Assembly (NCBI RefSeq): GCF_000218685.1
Contig: NW_006763303.1
Span: 806,001 to 870,000, forward strand
DNA length: 64,000 bases
Origin: Serpula lacrymans var. lacrymans S7.9
Taxonomy: Eukaryota; Basidiomycota; Agaricomycetes; Boletales; Serpulaceae
Direction of reading: 5' to 3'
The translations under genes and the position numbers were made by a program. Shown piece by piece: positions 38,934 to 50,089 of this stretch; within the stretch, counting starts at the first letter, position 1; each line of letters begins with the position of its first letter. The notes under the pieces were generated by a model. The model searched no databases. It was not told the DNA's origin and saw only the letters and a list, made by a program, of their open reading frames with translations.

Positions 38934-39255
38934 TGACAAAACCGGATAAACCCGGTCTCTGCCGAAGCAGCCATTGTTCTCCATGGAGCATAGCCACCAC
39001 TCCATGGAGTAACCATTGTTCTCCTAGGAGTCATTATACTGTAGCGAGTAGCACCTCCAACTATAAGTAGTAGGGGGTTTAGTATAGGAATACCTCAGTC
39101 GTTTCTATAGCCTCTCAGGCAGCGGCTGAGGTATGTTACATTACATTTATTAGAGATCACCTTAAACTAACATCTATTGTAGTTTCACTTAGGTAAATAA
39201 TAAAGTCGTTTCTATAGCCTCTCAGGCAGCGGCTGAGTTTCACTTAGGTTTATTA
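38934..39255 (+). repeat. LTR of copia family 1 (5' LTR of the plus-strand half)
   Basis: It starts TGACAAAACCGG and ends ...CACTTAGGTTTATTA immediately before the primer binding site. It is the inverse match of 36694-37056, 322 bp. Left of it lies the linker of the minus-strand half, not host DNA. Confidence 0.75.
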
Positions 39256-39267
39256 GGTTATGAGCCC
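39256..39267 (+). promoter_or_regulatory. Primer binding site, initiator tRNA-Met anticodon region
   Basis: GGTTATGAGCCC directly follows the LTR. It is complementary to GGGCTCATAACC, the anticodon stem-loop region of eukaryotic initiator tRNA-Met, as in the half-tRNA priming known for Drosophila copia and yeast Ty5. The same 12-mer follows the LTR of copia family 2 at 54315. Confidence 0.7.
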
Positions 39268-40800
39268 TGGTGCGCAAAAGCTACGCAGGAAATAATTCTT
39301 ATTTGAAACGGCAACCTCGGAACCATGACCACAGCACGCGATACATCCGCATGTCCAGTTCTCACTGGACCCAACAATTTTCAGATATGGAAACTCCGGA
39401 TCATCTCAAAGCTACGTCGGGAAAAAGTTCTCCGGGTTGTTACTGGAGAGGAGCTTAAGCCCTCACCAGGAAAACCTACCTCCTCGGAGGATCCTGAGAT
39501 CACCTGGATACTTAAGGATGAGAAGGCACATAGAATCATCCAGGACCACATCTCTGATGCCCTCCTAATGAGGACTAGAGACCTCACCAGCTCCAAGGAG
39601 TTATTTGATAAACTTGTCTCACTTTATCAAACGTCCAACATTGCCTCGGCCTTCTATTCATTCCAGCAACTCACCAAATTGTCCTGGGATGGGACATCAC
39701 CTATCCAGGACCACATTGCAAAAATCCGGACAATTGATTCACACCTCTCCGGAATGAAACTAGGAGTTGATACCAAACTCATGGCTTTCGCTCTTCTCCA
39801 ATCTCTCCCATGCACTCCTGAATGGCAAATATTTCAGTCATCAGTAATCAACACGATTGAAGAAAATAAACTTACCTTTGATGCAGTTGAGATCCGGATC
39901 ACTGCAGAAGTTGCACGGCAGTCAGGGAAGGCCCCTGGAGGTTCTGAATCAGCACTCAAATCCGAGGAGAAATGGTGTAACTTCCACAAAGCCAAATCAC
40001 ACAACACCTTGGAGTGTCAAACACTTCAGTCAGCTGAAAAAGGTCAAAGGAAGAAGGAAAAGGAAAGACACAAGGATAAAGGAAAAGAGAAGGAGAAGGC
40101 AAATATGGCGGAGCAATCATCTGGATCTGACTCCGAGGAGGAACAGAGTCATATTGCATTGGAACATGTACATATTTCCAAGCCCCTTGCTAAACACATT
40201 CAAGCTTACCTTGTGTCAGAACCCAATAAGACCAAAACAACAATTATTATTGACTCCGGAGCAACATCCCACATGGTCTCTCACCGCTCCTGGTTTGAGC
40301 CAGGAACATACCATGTTCTGCATCCTCCGAGGACAATCAGTTTTGGGGATGAATCCTCTGTAAATGCCATTGGCATTGGAACAGTAATCCTACAAGCAAC
40401 TGTTGGCAAAAAGGACTACAATATTGCACTGTCAAATGTCTTACTTGTGCCAAACTTCACATTAGCACTCGTCTCTGTCCACAAATTGTCCAAAACGGGG
40501 TTATCAACACTTTTTCCAGCAGGGTCAAATGCTTGTGAAGTTCGGAAAAAGGAGGAACTTATCCTCACTGTGTTACACAAGCGAGGACTTTATCACATCC
40601 AAGCAAAACCCGAAATCAACCCGGAGTCAGCTTTTGCAGCAGTAGATGTAAATTTATTGCACAGGAGAATGGGACACATTGGAATGGACCACTTGCAACG
40701 AATGGTTACAAAAAGACAGCTCCAGGACATAGACACCCTTACCGGAACCCCGGAGTTTTGTGAACCTTGTGCTTTAGGAAAGATGAAGAAATTACCTTTC

Positions 40801-41497
40801 TGTGAGGCAACGATAAACTATAACAAAAACTAAACCTATCTCCTTCTGCACTTGCAGGGAGTAAGGGTCCAATGAGCTTTGAGGTCGACAGACGCTAGAA
40901 ATATAGCGAGTAGAGGACTTTGAGAGGTAAGCTTCAAAGGTTCTTGTTGAGGAGTAAAGCGGGTAAATTCAGTAATAGAAAGCTAAGGAGCTATACATGA
41001 ATAGGTACGTCTTTATATAGAGAACTGTCCGTTCCTCAGACCGAAAGGAGAATATACAAAAAGTGGTCTGAGGAATTAATCAACCAATAGGAAAAAGGGA
41101 GAGTAACTATCGTACGACTTCTGACTTGATTAATCAGCAGGTGAGAGACTTGTACTAATAATAGAAGATTGTTACGCGTGGTCAGGAACCGTATCCTCAT
41201 GATGAGGTACGATTCTAGATAAGGCGTTTATTAGTATTACCAGGCTTTACTAGGGCTTGGAGCTGGTTGGCGAGATGCCTACTACCAGTCCCTACCCAGT
41301 GTGCTGGCTGGCTGGGAGCGATGCCCAGTCTCTGATCTGTGATATAAAGTGGTAGCGATGGTTAAGAAAGCCTGTGAGGGCTATGAGAAGTAAGATGGCA
41401 AAGGATACCTCTAGCCCTAGAGCCAGAGGTGTAACGGGAAAAGCGTTTGAGAACCAAGACATAACAAAGATAAGAAAATAGTAAAACGGTCCTTACA
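40801..41497 (-). repeat. 3' LTR of the Ty3 element
   Basis: 697 bp, TG...CA ends, identical to 47281-47977. On minus it is directly preceded by the polypurine tract at 41498-41513. Confidence 0.95.
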
Positions 41498-41513
41498 TTA
41501 CCCCCCCCTTTTA
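41498..41513 (-). promoter_or_regulatory. Polypurine tract of the Ty3 element
   Basis: On minus it reads TAAAAGGGGGGGGTAA next to the 3' LTR, the plus-strand DNA priming site of retrotransposons. The TAA stop of pol (41511-41513) overlaps its first bases. Confidence 0.75.
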
Positions 41514-44500
41514 TATTCTTGTCCCAAGAATCTTAGCGCCGCAGTCCGTGAAGCGGTTTGTGATCCAGTCGAAAAGGCGGGGTTTTTCGGTTGTTGTAGT
41601 GAAATTTTCGTATGGACGAAATCGTAAGGCGGCAGAGGCGATGTCACGTGGGGCGGCAGGGTGTTTGCGGTGGAAGGTGGCAATAAGTGAAGGGGAATTT
41701 TTCAAATGGTGGTCGGGTTCCCACGTCCTCTCTGTGATCGGGTATCCCTTCCAATGGACGAAGTAATCGAGCTTAGCCCCTTTGAGTTTAGTGGGCCGAG
41801 AAGCAATGATTTCTTCGGCTTCGTATTCGGCTGCGCCATCAACTTGGATCGGCGGAGGTTTCGAGGTACGAGGTTGATTAGGAAACTCCAGCGTGTGATA
41901 CGGTGATAAGAGGATTTCGTTGAATACGGGATGGATCGCCTTCCAGGATCTAGGGACGTCAAGGTGATAAGCGGATGGGCCGACTTTTGCCTTTACCGTA
42001 AACGGGCCAAATCGCTTGTCATCTAACTTCTTCATTGGTCTATCGGTGGAGATATGAGTTCCTTCTAACCACACCTTATCCCCTTTGTGATATTCCCGTG
42101 CTTCCGTGCGTTTTCGGTCATAGTACTTTTTGAGGTTTTGATTAGCAAGTAATAATGATTGCCTAGTTTGCTCGTGTAGTTTTGTCATAGAGGTTGCGAA
42201 ATCTTCGGCAGCCTGCGAACGTCCGGAAGGCTTCTGACCGGTCCCTTTGCGAGGGTGAGAACCATAATTTACGAAGAAGGGGGTCTGATTGGTCGCAGAG
42301 TGGAGATGATTGTTGTACGTGAATTCGGCAATGGCTAGCCAATCAGCCCAGTCGTCTTGTCGGTGATTAATGAACGTGCGTAGGTAGTGTTCTAGGTCTT
42401 GATTGATTCGTTCGGATTGCCCATCAGTTTGGGGGTGGTAACCTGTTGACAGGCCGGGTTCGATCCCAAGGGTCTGATAGAAGTCCTTGGTGAAGTTCGA
42501 CATGAATTGAGGTCCTCTATCTGATATAATTTTTTCCGGGATGCCGTGTAGTCGTATAACCGAATCTCGTAGTTGTTTGGCGTAGCCTAACGAATCAAGA
42601 GTAACGTGCGTTGGTACGAAGTGAGCCATTTTCGAGAATCTGTCAACAAAAACCTGGATAGCGTCGTATCCGTTTGACTCTGGTAATGCTCCGATGAGAT
42701 CCGTTGTGATTATCTGCCAAGGACGATCAGGGATCGGATTTGGATGGAGGGGAGCATGCGGTTTTTGACGATGCGACTTTGTTCTTTGACATATCTCGCA
42801 TCCTGCGACATATTTCCTGATATCTCTCCTGAGGCTAGGCCACCAGAATGATCGGTTTACTCCTTCGTGCGTCTTTCTTTCTCCTGGGTGTCCGCTGAGG
42901 CTTGTGTCATGTTCTTCTTCGATAATACGTGCCCTCAACTTTGGATCTTGGGGTATGTAGATTTTGTTTTTGAAGGACCCTAACGTCAACTCGTCTTCTT
43001 TCTCATTTCCTATCCAAACGATTCCGTCTCGTTTCTTCCAAACTTTTGGATCTTCTTTCAACTTCCTTACTACGTAATCGTCTAGTTTGTGCTGCGAAGC
43101 TAGCAGCTCGTCCAGGTAGTGTTCTTCTAACACGTCCTCCATAGTATAAATGTTTGCTTCCGCGAGCTGAGGTAGAAGGACCTGTCCTTCGTTGTCTCTC
43201 TCGCCTCTCGGATGGTCTACTCTTCGGCTAAGTAGGTCCGCTTTCGTGTTCGCCGAGCCTTTCACATGCTCTAGCTTGAAATCGTATCTCGCTAGTGTGT
43301 CCATCCACCTAGCTTGTCGTCTGTTTACCTTCTGGGGGTCTCGGAAGTAGGTGAGGTTTTGATGGTCGGTGAATATGGTGAACTGGTGTTTAGCTCCCAT
43401 GAGGAGGTGTCGCCATTCTTCTAACGCATGCATTACCGCTAGCATTTCTTTATCCCAGATAGCGTAATTTCTCTCTGCAGGGTTCATCGATTTTGACAGG
43501 AATGCGACCGGTCTCCATTTCCCTTCTTGCTGCTGGGATAACACTGCTCCCGTGGCATAGTTGGAGGCATCACATTCAACTTTGAATGGATCCTCGTCGT
43601 TAGGGATTGCGAGTGTGGGCGAAGTGGTGATTGTCTTTTTGAGAACGTCGAACGCTCGTTGTTGGTCTTCAGCCCACTCCCAGTTTACCTTTCCGGTGAG
43701 AATCGTCAGCGGTTTGGCAATCTTTCCGTAGTCTCTGATGAATCGTCTGTAAAAGTTTGAAAACCCTAGGAATGACTGTAACTCCTTCTTTGTTCGTGGT
43801 ATCGGCCATTCTGCAACTGCCTGTACTTTTAGCGGGTCCATACGAATCGTATCATGGGAGATGATCATTCCCAGATATTCGACTTCTTTCTTCTCAAACT
43901 CGCATTTCTCTGGCTTGAGATATAATTGATTATCTGCGAGTATCTGAAGAACTTTGGATACGATCTTCCTGTGTTCTTCTAACGAGTCGGTGAATATCAT
44001 GATGTCGTCGAGGTATACGATAACTGATCCTTCGTTGATTAGGTCTCTGAGAAGTCGGTCCATCATTGTTTGAAAGGTGGCTGGGGAGTTCGTGAGTCCG
44101 AAGAACATAACCAGAGGTTCGAACAGTCCTCTGTTAGTTCTGAAGGCGGCCTTGTGCTCATCTCCTTCTTTGATTCAAACATTATTATATCCCCAACGGA
44201 CATCTAGCTTGGTGAAGAATCTCGCTCCTTTGAGTCGGTTTATCAATTCTGAAATGAGGGGTAACGTATATCGGTTTTTAATTGTGAGGGCGTTGAGTTT
44301 CCGATAGTCTTGTACCGGTCTGAGAGATCCGTCTTTTTTCTTGATAAAGAAGAACGGGGATGCGTAAGGGGATTTCGATACTCTGATCCTTCCTGTCTCT
44401 AGGTTCTCTTTCAAGAATTCGTCAAGATGAATTTGTTCGTCTCGGTTGAGTGGATACGTTTTACAGTCTAGACCTTTGGCTTCTGGTAGGAGTTCAATTG

Positions 44501-45302
44501 CGTGATCCCAGACTCGTCGTGGGGGTAGTTTGTCAAATGACGCTTTTGTGAATACTGGCTCAAAATGATGATAAAATGGGGGAACGACGTCTCTGAACGT
44601 GAGTGTTGACTTTGCTCGTTCTGATTCTTCCGCAATCTGTTGGCTTTTGGTCTGAGATACGTTGCTTTCGACGGAAATTTTGTCAATCCTGCTCTGTAAG
44701 TCTACAGCGATGACTCTATCTCCGTCTTCAGGGTGATACTCCGTATCATCAGAAGGGTACGTGATGGTGTTGGTTTGCCAGTTGATATTGGGATTCGTGC
44801 GTCGTAGCCAGTCGTGTCCTAATAAAATTCTGGCCTCTCTTTGTCCAGTGACCAGGAAGTCCATTAATTCCGTGCGACCTGCCACAGTTAGGCGAAGTGT
44901 CACATATTCCGTTAAAGGTCCAGTGCGATTCTTGGTTCCATCGGCGTTTGAGACAATAACACGAGTTGGCAGTGGTTTTGTGGAAATGTTGTGTTGCCGA
45001 ACAAAGGCTTCGTCAATGATAGAATCTGTGCATCCTGAATCTATCAAAACTGGAATGACATGCGTCTGGTGATCGTCGATAGTGGATAATTGACATTGTA
45101 GCGAGAGTTTGCGTTGATGAGATGGGGGGAGGGATGCGAAGTCTTTGATCACATTCAATTGCTCTACGATATACTCTTCATCGTGTTGCTTGAGTAGATT
45201 GATTGTATCTGTCGTGATGTGTGGGTAACACTGGGGTGAGGCCCAGTTCCGAACCAATGCTTTGGCTCTTTCTTCTTTCTGGTCTTTAATTCGTCGAGCC
45301 AA
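41511..45302 (-). pseudogene. Ty3 pol: protease-RT-RNase H-integrase-chromodomain, one stop
   Basis: A single frame of 1264 codons with one internal TGA at 44175-44177. Protease: VLIDSGCTDSIIDEAFV. RT: LDVRWGYN, GLTNSPATFQTMMDRLL, VIVYLDDIMIF. RNase H: VECDASNYATGAVLSQ, FTIFTDHQNLTYF. Integrase: HHCC (HDTSLSGHPGERKTH ... CEICQRTK), core with VFVDRFSKMAHF, SDRGPQF and YHPQTDGQSERINQ. Chromodomain: YEAEEIIASRP ... YFVHWKGYPITERTWEP. The stop sits between YNNV and IKEGDEH, where the family has Arg. The frame has no ATG at its start and stays open upstream across the end of gag, in the -1 frame, so expression by -1 frameshifting is likely. Confidence 0.9.
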
Positions 45303-45421
45303 CCATTCTGCTGAATGTGGCTTAGTGTATTTCTCGGCACGTGGGTTTTGGGAAACATGTTTTGATTTATCAGTTACAAATACATTTTCCGAACCGTGCT
45401 TACTGGTCAGAGAGTCCGTGC

Positions 45422-46336
45422 TTACTCCTGACCTTCGAGAAAATCCTTCGTCTTCGTCTCCTCCTGGGTTGTGGTTGCTTCTCTAGCTGCAACTTTCTTC
45501 AGAGGGCAGTTCCTTGCGATATGACCCGGCTGGCCACATCCGTAACATAACCTGAACCGACTCTGTCGGTCTGTATCCATGGGTACGCCTTGTCCGGGGA
45601 ATACACCTCTCTGAGGTTGATCCTCGAACCTTCTTGCATACTGATTCGTCTGGGGTCTCGCCATCTGCTGTGGCTGCGGCACATGCTGGTGCGTATACGT
45701 CTGTTGTCTGTAGATGGGTCGCGACGGCTGCGTGACTTCTCTCTTTCGTCTTTCGTCTAATTGAAACTCTTCTCTTCGTGCCTCCCATGCGTAGGCTTGC
45801 GTTTTCCACTCAGCAAATGTTTTTGGTAGGTCTCTCTGGATGATGACGAAATCACAGATTCGAGAGTGAAGATTCTTTTTGAGAATTCGATTGATCACGT
45901 CGAAGTGAGTGGTAGCGTCATATCCGGCCTTGTCCATGAGCGTTGTGAAATGGCTAAAGAATTCGTCGCAATGCTTATTCTCCTGCTTGTATGTCTCGAT
46001 CTCGTTTACCGCCTGCGATCTTTCGTTTGGATTTCCGAATACTTGGGCTAGATCGGTTAGGACGGTCGAGAGAGTCGGCCATACGGGGGTAGTTGCGTCG
46101 AGAGCTTTGGTAAGCACGTTCTCTTTCCAAGCTTTTACTGTCGACGTTCCTTGGTCGCTGATTTTGGATAGGAGGTAGATGAGCTTCGTCTTCTCGTCTG
46201 GAAAGTAGGATGTGTAGGCGGTTAAGTACAACTGTAGTGCTTGGCGCCATGCTATAAATCGTTCCTTTTCTCCTTTGAATTTGAAGGGTTCTGCTGCGAG
46301 AGTTACTTTGCCGTGTAACTGCGTGGGGTTAGACAT
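45422..46336 (-). CDS. Ty3 Gag with CCHC zinc knuckle
   Basis: Starting at the first ATG (MSNPTQLHGK) it has 304 residues. The retrotransposon Gag fold shows FKGEKERFIAWRQALQLYL, WPTLSTVLTDLAQVFGN and a helical NEIETYKQENKHCDEFFSHF. A Pro/Gln-rich linker is followed by the knuckle CYGCGQPGHIARNC. The frame is open a further 40 codons upstream without ATG. Pol follows in the -1 frame. Confidence 0.85.
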   Translation of the reverse strand: MSNPTQLHGKVTLAAEPFKFKGEKERFIAWRQALQLYLTAYTSYFPDEKTKLIYLLSKISDQGTSTVKAWKENVLTKALDATTPVWPTLSTVLTDLAQVFGNPNERSQAVNEIETYKQENKHCDEFFSHFTTLMDKAGYDATTHFDVINRILKKNLHSRICDFVIIQRDLPKTFAEWKTQAYAWEARREEFQLDERRKREVTQPSRPIYRQQTYTHQHVPQPQQMARPQTNQYARRFEDQPQRGVFPGQGVPMDTDRQSRFRLCYGCGQPGHIARNCPLKKVAAREATTTQEETKTKDFLEGQE

Positions 46337-46481
46337 GGATGAGGGTTTTGGAGGAATTGGAGGTGGAGGTGGGCATGTAGGTGGTAGTGGTAGGGTTTGT
46401 CTGGGTGGAGTCTCTGGTTCTATGGACGGTCTTGGGTTTCGATATTCGGAAAACACTTTGAAGAATTAAAACGGGTTTTAT

Positions 46482-47039
46482 TTAGTTTGAATCGTAATCA
46501 AACTCGTCACTCCAATCGTTAGAAGTAAATCCAAAAATATTCTCTTCTTCTTCCAAATCTCTTTCTACCTGTGAGCTAGTGGTAGAATTACTGTCCAAGT
46601 TCGAGGTTGTTTCGTCTGGTGAGGGGGTCCTTTCTATGAGAACGTTTCCTTGAATCAACGAGGATACGGGAGGGATATAAGAGAAATTTCCGTGGGTCAG
46701 ATGGTACGCTGGTTTATACTGCGAGTAGACTCTGTTGTTTTCTCGAGTAAGCGCGACGTATTGACGGAGTTGGGAGATTTCGAATGCTAAATCGTCGACG
46801 GCTAGAACTAGTCCTTCTAGTTCAGAGATGGGGGAAGAGGCGGCTGATGAGTCTTCGTAATACTCAGTTTCTGTGTCGCTGCGGACAGGCTGGGGGTGCG
46901 TGGCAGCGTTGACAGGTACTGCAACGTGGAGGTCTCGGTTGTTGAGGGCGTGATGGAATTCCTCGAGTGAACGTCGTTCTTCGTCCGTTACTAGGCTCTC
47001 TCTGATGTTCGACAGTTTGACGGTTGTAGAAGTGATCAA
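46482..47039 (-). CDS. Leader open frame of the Ty3 element, no ATG
   Basis: 186 codons open between the 5' LTR and gag, acidic and Ser/Thr-rich with a predicted coiled-coil stretch (LVLAVDDLAFEISQLRQYV). It contains no Met codon at its start, so it is either joined to another exon, started at a non-ATG codon, or untranslated. No match to a known domain is recognised. Confidence 0.35.
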   Translation of the reverse strand: MITSTTVKLSNIRESLVTDEERRSLEEFHHALNNRDLHVAVPVNAATHPQPVRSDTETEYYEDSSAASSPISELEGLVLAVDDLAFEISQLRQYVALTRENNRVYSQYKPAYHLTHGNFSYIPPVSSLIQGNVLIERTPSPDETTSNLDSNSTTSSQVERDLEEEENIFGFTSNDWSDEFDYDSN

Positions 47040-47280
47040 AGACGACAGCTAGGGTGAGGACTTGAGCTAGAACAAGTAAGAGTATTACTTCGAGGTGGGT
47101 AGGAATGTTGGAGAGGACAACTAGCTAGCTTTAGCTAGAAGGCAAGTGGTTGTTTTGGATGGGGAGGAGGACGGTGAATGACAACACGTCCGAGGGATGA
47201 AGGAAAAGGTGGGTTAGGGCTATAATGGGTTCGAGCGAGATGGTACGCTGTGAACGGATTGTAGAGTGAGCTTTCTATTT

Positions 47281-47977
47281 TGTGAGGCAACGATAAACTA
47301 TAACAAAAACTAAACCTATCTCCTTCTGCACTTGCAGGGAGTAAGGGTCCAATGAGCTTTGAGGTCGACAGACGCTAGAAATATAGCGAGTAGAGGACTT
47401 TGAGAGGTAAGCTTCAAAGGTTCTTGTTGAGGAGTAAAGCGGGTAAATTCAGTAATAGAAAGCTAAGGAGCTATACATGAATAGGTACGTCTTTATATAG
47501 AGAACTGTCCGTTCCTCAGACCGAAAGGAGAATATACAAAAAGTGGTCTGAGGAATTAATCAACCAATAGGAAAAAGGGAGAGTAACTATCGTACGACTT
47601 CTGACTTGATTAATCAGCAGGTGAGAGACTTGTACTAATAATAGAAGATTGTTACGCGTGGTCAGGAACCGTATCCTCATGATGAGGTACGATTCTAGAT
47701 AAGGCGTTTATTAGTATTACCAGGCTTTACTAGGGCTTGGAGCTGGTTGGCGAGATGCCTACTACCAGTCCCTACCCAGTGTGCTGGCTGGCTGGGAGCG
47801 ATGCCCAGTCTCTGATCTGTGATATAAAGTGGTAGCGATGGTTAAGAAAGCCTGTGAGGGCTATGAGAAGTAAGATGGCAAAGGATACCTCTAGCCCTAG
47901 AGCCAGAGGTGTAACGGGAAAAGCGTTTGAGAACCAAGACATAACAAAGATAAGAAAATAGTAAAACGGTCCTTACA
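47281..47977 (-). repeat. 5' LTR of the Ty3 element
   Basis: 697 bp, identical to the other LTR. It is followed on the plus-strand side by the target duplication CTTTC and the resumed copia integrase frame. Confidence 0.95.
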
Positions 47978-49319
47978 CTTTCAAGTCCACTGGAGGAAAC
48001 CGAGTCAAGCGCCCCATACAAATTGTGCACACAGATGTTGGAGGACCAATCAAACCAACTTCCAGGGAGGGTTTTTGGTACTGGATTATCATTGTAGATG
48101 ATTTCTCCAAATGTCCATGGATATATTTCCTAAAACATAAAAGTGAAGCACTAGAACAATACAAGCAATGGAAAGAAGATGTCCAAACATTCTTCCGGAC
48201 TCATTTGGGAGAAGAAAACTTCACTCCACTATACACAGAATTCCTCCGGAGCGATGGGGGAGGAGAATATACTGGCAATGCATTCAAAAATCAACTCCGA
48301 GGAGATGGTGTCATCCAAGAAACTACAGCTGCAGATACTCCGGAACAAAATGGCATTGCAGAATGCATGAATCAGACATTGGCTACATTAGCAACCACTA
48401 TGCTCCATGATTCCAAGCTCCCAAAGTCATTTTGGGTAGATGCCATGCAAACAGCTGCATATATCACAGCACGCAGCCCAGCATCAGGACTCCATGGAAA
48501 GACCCCATATGAAATACTGTTTAAAAGGAGAGTTGATCCAACTTTGTTTCGCCCTTTCGGAAGCCAAGCATATGCCTTGATTCCGAAAGACAAAAGGCAA
48601 GGGAAGTTTTACTCCAAGGGGCGCAAAGCCATAATGATTGACTACACACATGGAAAGCAAGCCTACAAACTCCTAGACACTGAAAAACGGACTGTGTTTT
48701 CCAGTCGGCATGTCATATTCAATGAATCCAGAAAGGTACAAAAGGATGACACTGCTCCCTGGAACACAGACACTAGCACAGATCAGTGGGAGGGACTCAT
48801 TCCAGAGAATGCTCACTATCCAGACCAAAAAACATTGGAGGAGGATGATCCTGACCCTCGGATCCGAGATCCAAATGAATTGCAAATGGAACCACATCTT
48901 CAAGGAGATGTTCCACAAGCAATGGAACCATATCAGCATGAAGATGTTCCAAGAGCAGTGGGGCAATACCTCCGTGGAGACGTTCCGAGAGCAGTGGGAG
49001 CACCTGATCAGCTAAGACACCCTCCACAACAGTCTCTACAACCAAGACCTGAACACTGGCCATCTTCAGAACGGAAAGCCAAATTAGAGTTACAGTCAGT
49101 GGGAGGACAGCCCCTTAACATACAGCTAGCTGATGTGGAAAAAGTCCGAATACAGCTAGACAGCCTGTCCATTGGATCAGCTTCTGGAAGGCATACAACA
49201 CCTCCAAGGAGTCATCCAACACCTCCAAGGAGTCATCCAACACCTCCAAGGAGTGATTCAACACCTTCAGGAGTGAATGGTGACAAATTATGACATTTGT
49301 TTATAGTATGAGAAAACAT

Positions 49320-49391
49320 GCATTGGCCAGGGCTTGAACCTGGGACTCCAGCTTTCATGGTCTGGTGCTTTACCAACTAAGCTACCAAGGC
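49320..49391 (-). tRNA. tRNA-like sequence
   Basis: The minus strand folds as a cloverleaf: acceptor GCCTTGG with CCAATGC (6 of 7 pairs), D-arm GCTT/AAGC, and T-arm CCAGG TTCAAGC CCTGG. The anticodon arm is irregular (CCAG/CTGG around ten bases containing CATG), so no amino acid can be assigned. It is probably a tRNA pseudogene or tRNA-derived repeat at the border between the retroelement and the satellite array. Confidence 0.5.
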
Positions 49392-49489
49392 GTACTTGGA
49401 AAGCATACTGATTGGTTGCATGCCCAGAAGGTCCAGAATCACTGTACACGGGTGCGGATCTCATTGTGTTCTGATACTACCAGCATATG

Positions 49490-49915
49490 AGATGATGCCC
49501 TGAGGGACAAGGCCTTCATATATAGTGTGGGATAAGGCCGGCAAGGATGGTGGGATGGTACCCTGGGGGACAAGGCCTTCAGATGTGCCATGGGATAAGG
49601 CCCACAAAGGATGGTGGGATGGTATCCTGGGGGATAAGGCCTATAAAGGATAGTGAGATGGTACCCTGGGGGACAAGGCCTTCAGATAGTATATAGGATA
49701 AAACCCACAAAGGCTGATGGGATGGTACCCCTGGGGGACAAGGCCTTCAGATAGTGTATGGGATAAGGCTAATAGAGGATGGAGGGATGATACCTCTGGG
49801 GGACAAGGCCTTCGGATATAGTGTGAGATAAAGCCCATAACACCTGGTGAGAATGGTACCCTGGGAGACAGGGCCTTTAGGTATGATAAAGGATAAGGCC
49901 CATACATGTCACTCT
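49490..49915 (+). repeat. Satellite array, forward block, unit about 64 bp
   Basis: About six to seven imperfect units share GGTACCCTGGGGGACAAGGCC, TTCAGAT, GTGGGATAAGGCCCACAAAG and GATGGTGGGAT in a fixed order. Long open frames over it are by-products of the periodicity. Confidence 0.85.
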
Positions 49916-50089
49916 GGGATACTACCCCACTATCCTTTGTAGTCCTATCACAATATTTCTAAAGGCCCTGTCCCTTGGGGTGCTTTAGATATGGTATGGA
50001 ATAAGGCCCATAAAGTATGGTGGGATGGTATCCTGGCCTTTAGATATGATATGGAATAAGGCCCACATATATCCCTCTGGGGTACTATC
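49916..50089. repeat. Junction between the two satellite blocks
   Basis: Degenerate units of both orientations meet here (for example TATCCTTTGTAG and CTATCCTTTGTGGG in reverse sense next to GGAATAAGGCCCA in forward sense). This makes the array head-to-head. Confidence 0.6.

Larger units (their letters stand above)
40801..47977 (-). mobile_element. Full-length chromodomain Ty3 (chromovirus) LTR retrotransposon
   Basis: 7177 bp, bounded by two 697-bp LTRs that I find identical line by line, flanked by the direct repeat CTTTC (40796-40800 and 47978-47982). LTR ends are TG...CA. Internally, on minus, are a leader open frame, gag with a CCHC knuckle, and pol with protease, RT, RNase H, integrase and a C-terminal chromodomain. 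It sits in the integrase of copia family 1 in opposite orientation. Identical LTRs mean a very recent insertion. Confidence 0.95.
39325..49293 (+). pseudogene. Copia family 1: gag-protease-integrase, split by a Ty3 element
   Basis: The frame opens at ATG 39325 and is coding to 40800, then resumes at 47978/47983 after the Ty3 insertion and runs to 49293. Order: gag with a UBN2-like domain (YQTSNIASAFYSFQQLTKL), a knuckle of the form C-x2-H-x4-H-x4-C near 39976, protease IIIDSGATSHM, integrase HHCC (LLHRRMGH ... CEPCALGK), and the integrase core with its Asp in IVHTDVGG, Asp in RSDGGGEY and Glu in PEQNGIAE. The usual AERxNR after the Glu reads AECMNQ. A proline-rich linker with GDVPRAVG and SHPTPPR repeats ends the frame. 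No RT follows on this strand. Confidence 0.88.

Noticed and set aside
36694..39255. Inverted repeats read as the terminal repeats of a DNA transposon or foldback element
   Set aside because: Each copy adjoins copia coding sequence, a primer site or a polypurine tract in the right orientation, so they are LTRs of opposed copia halves.
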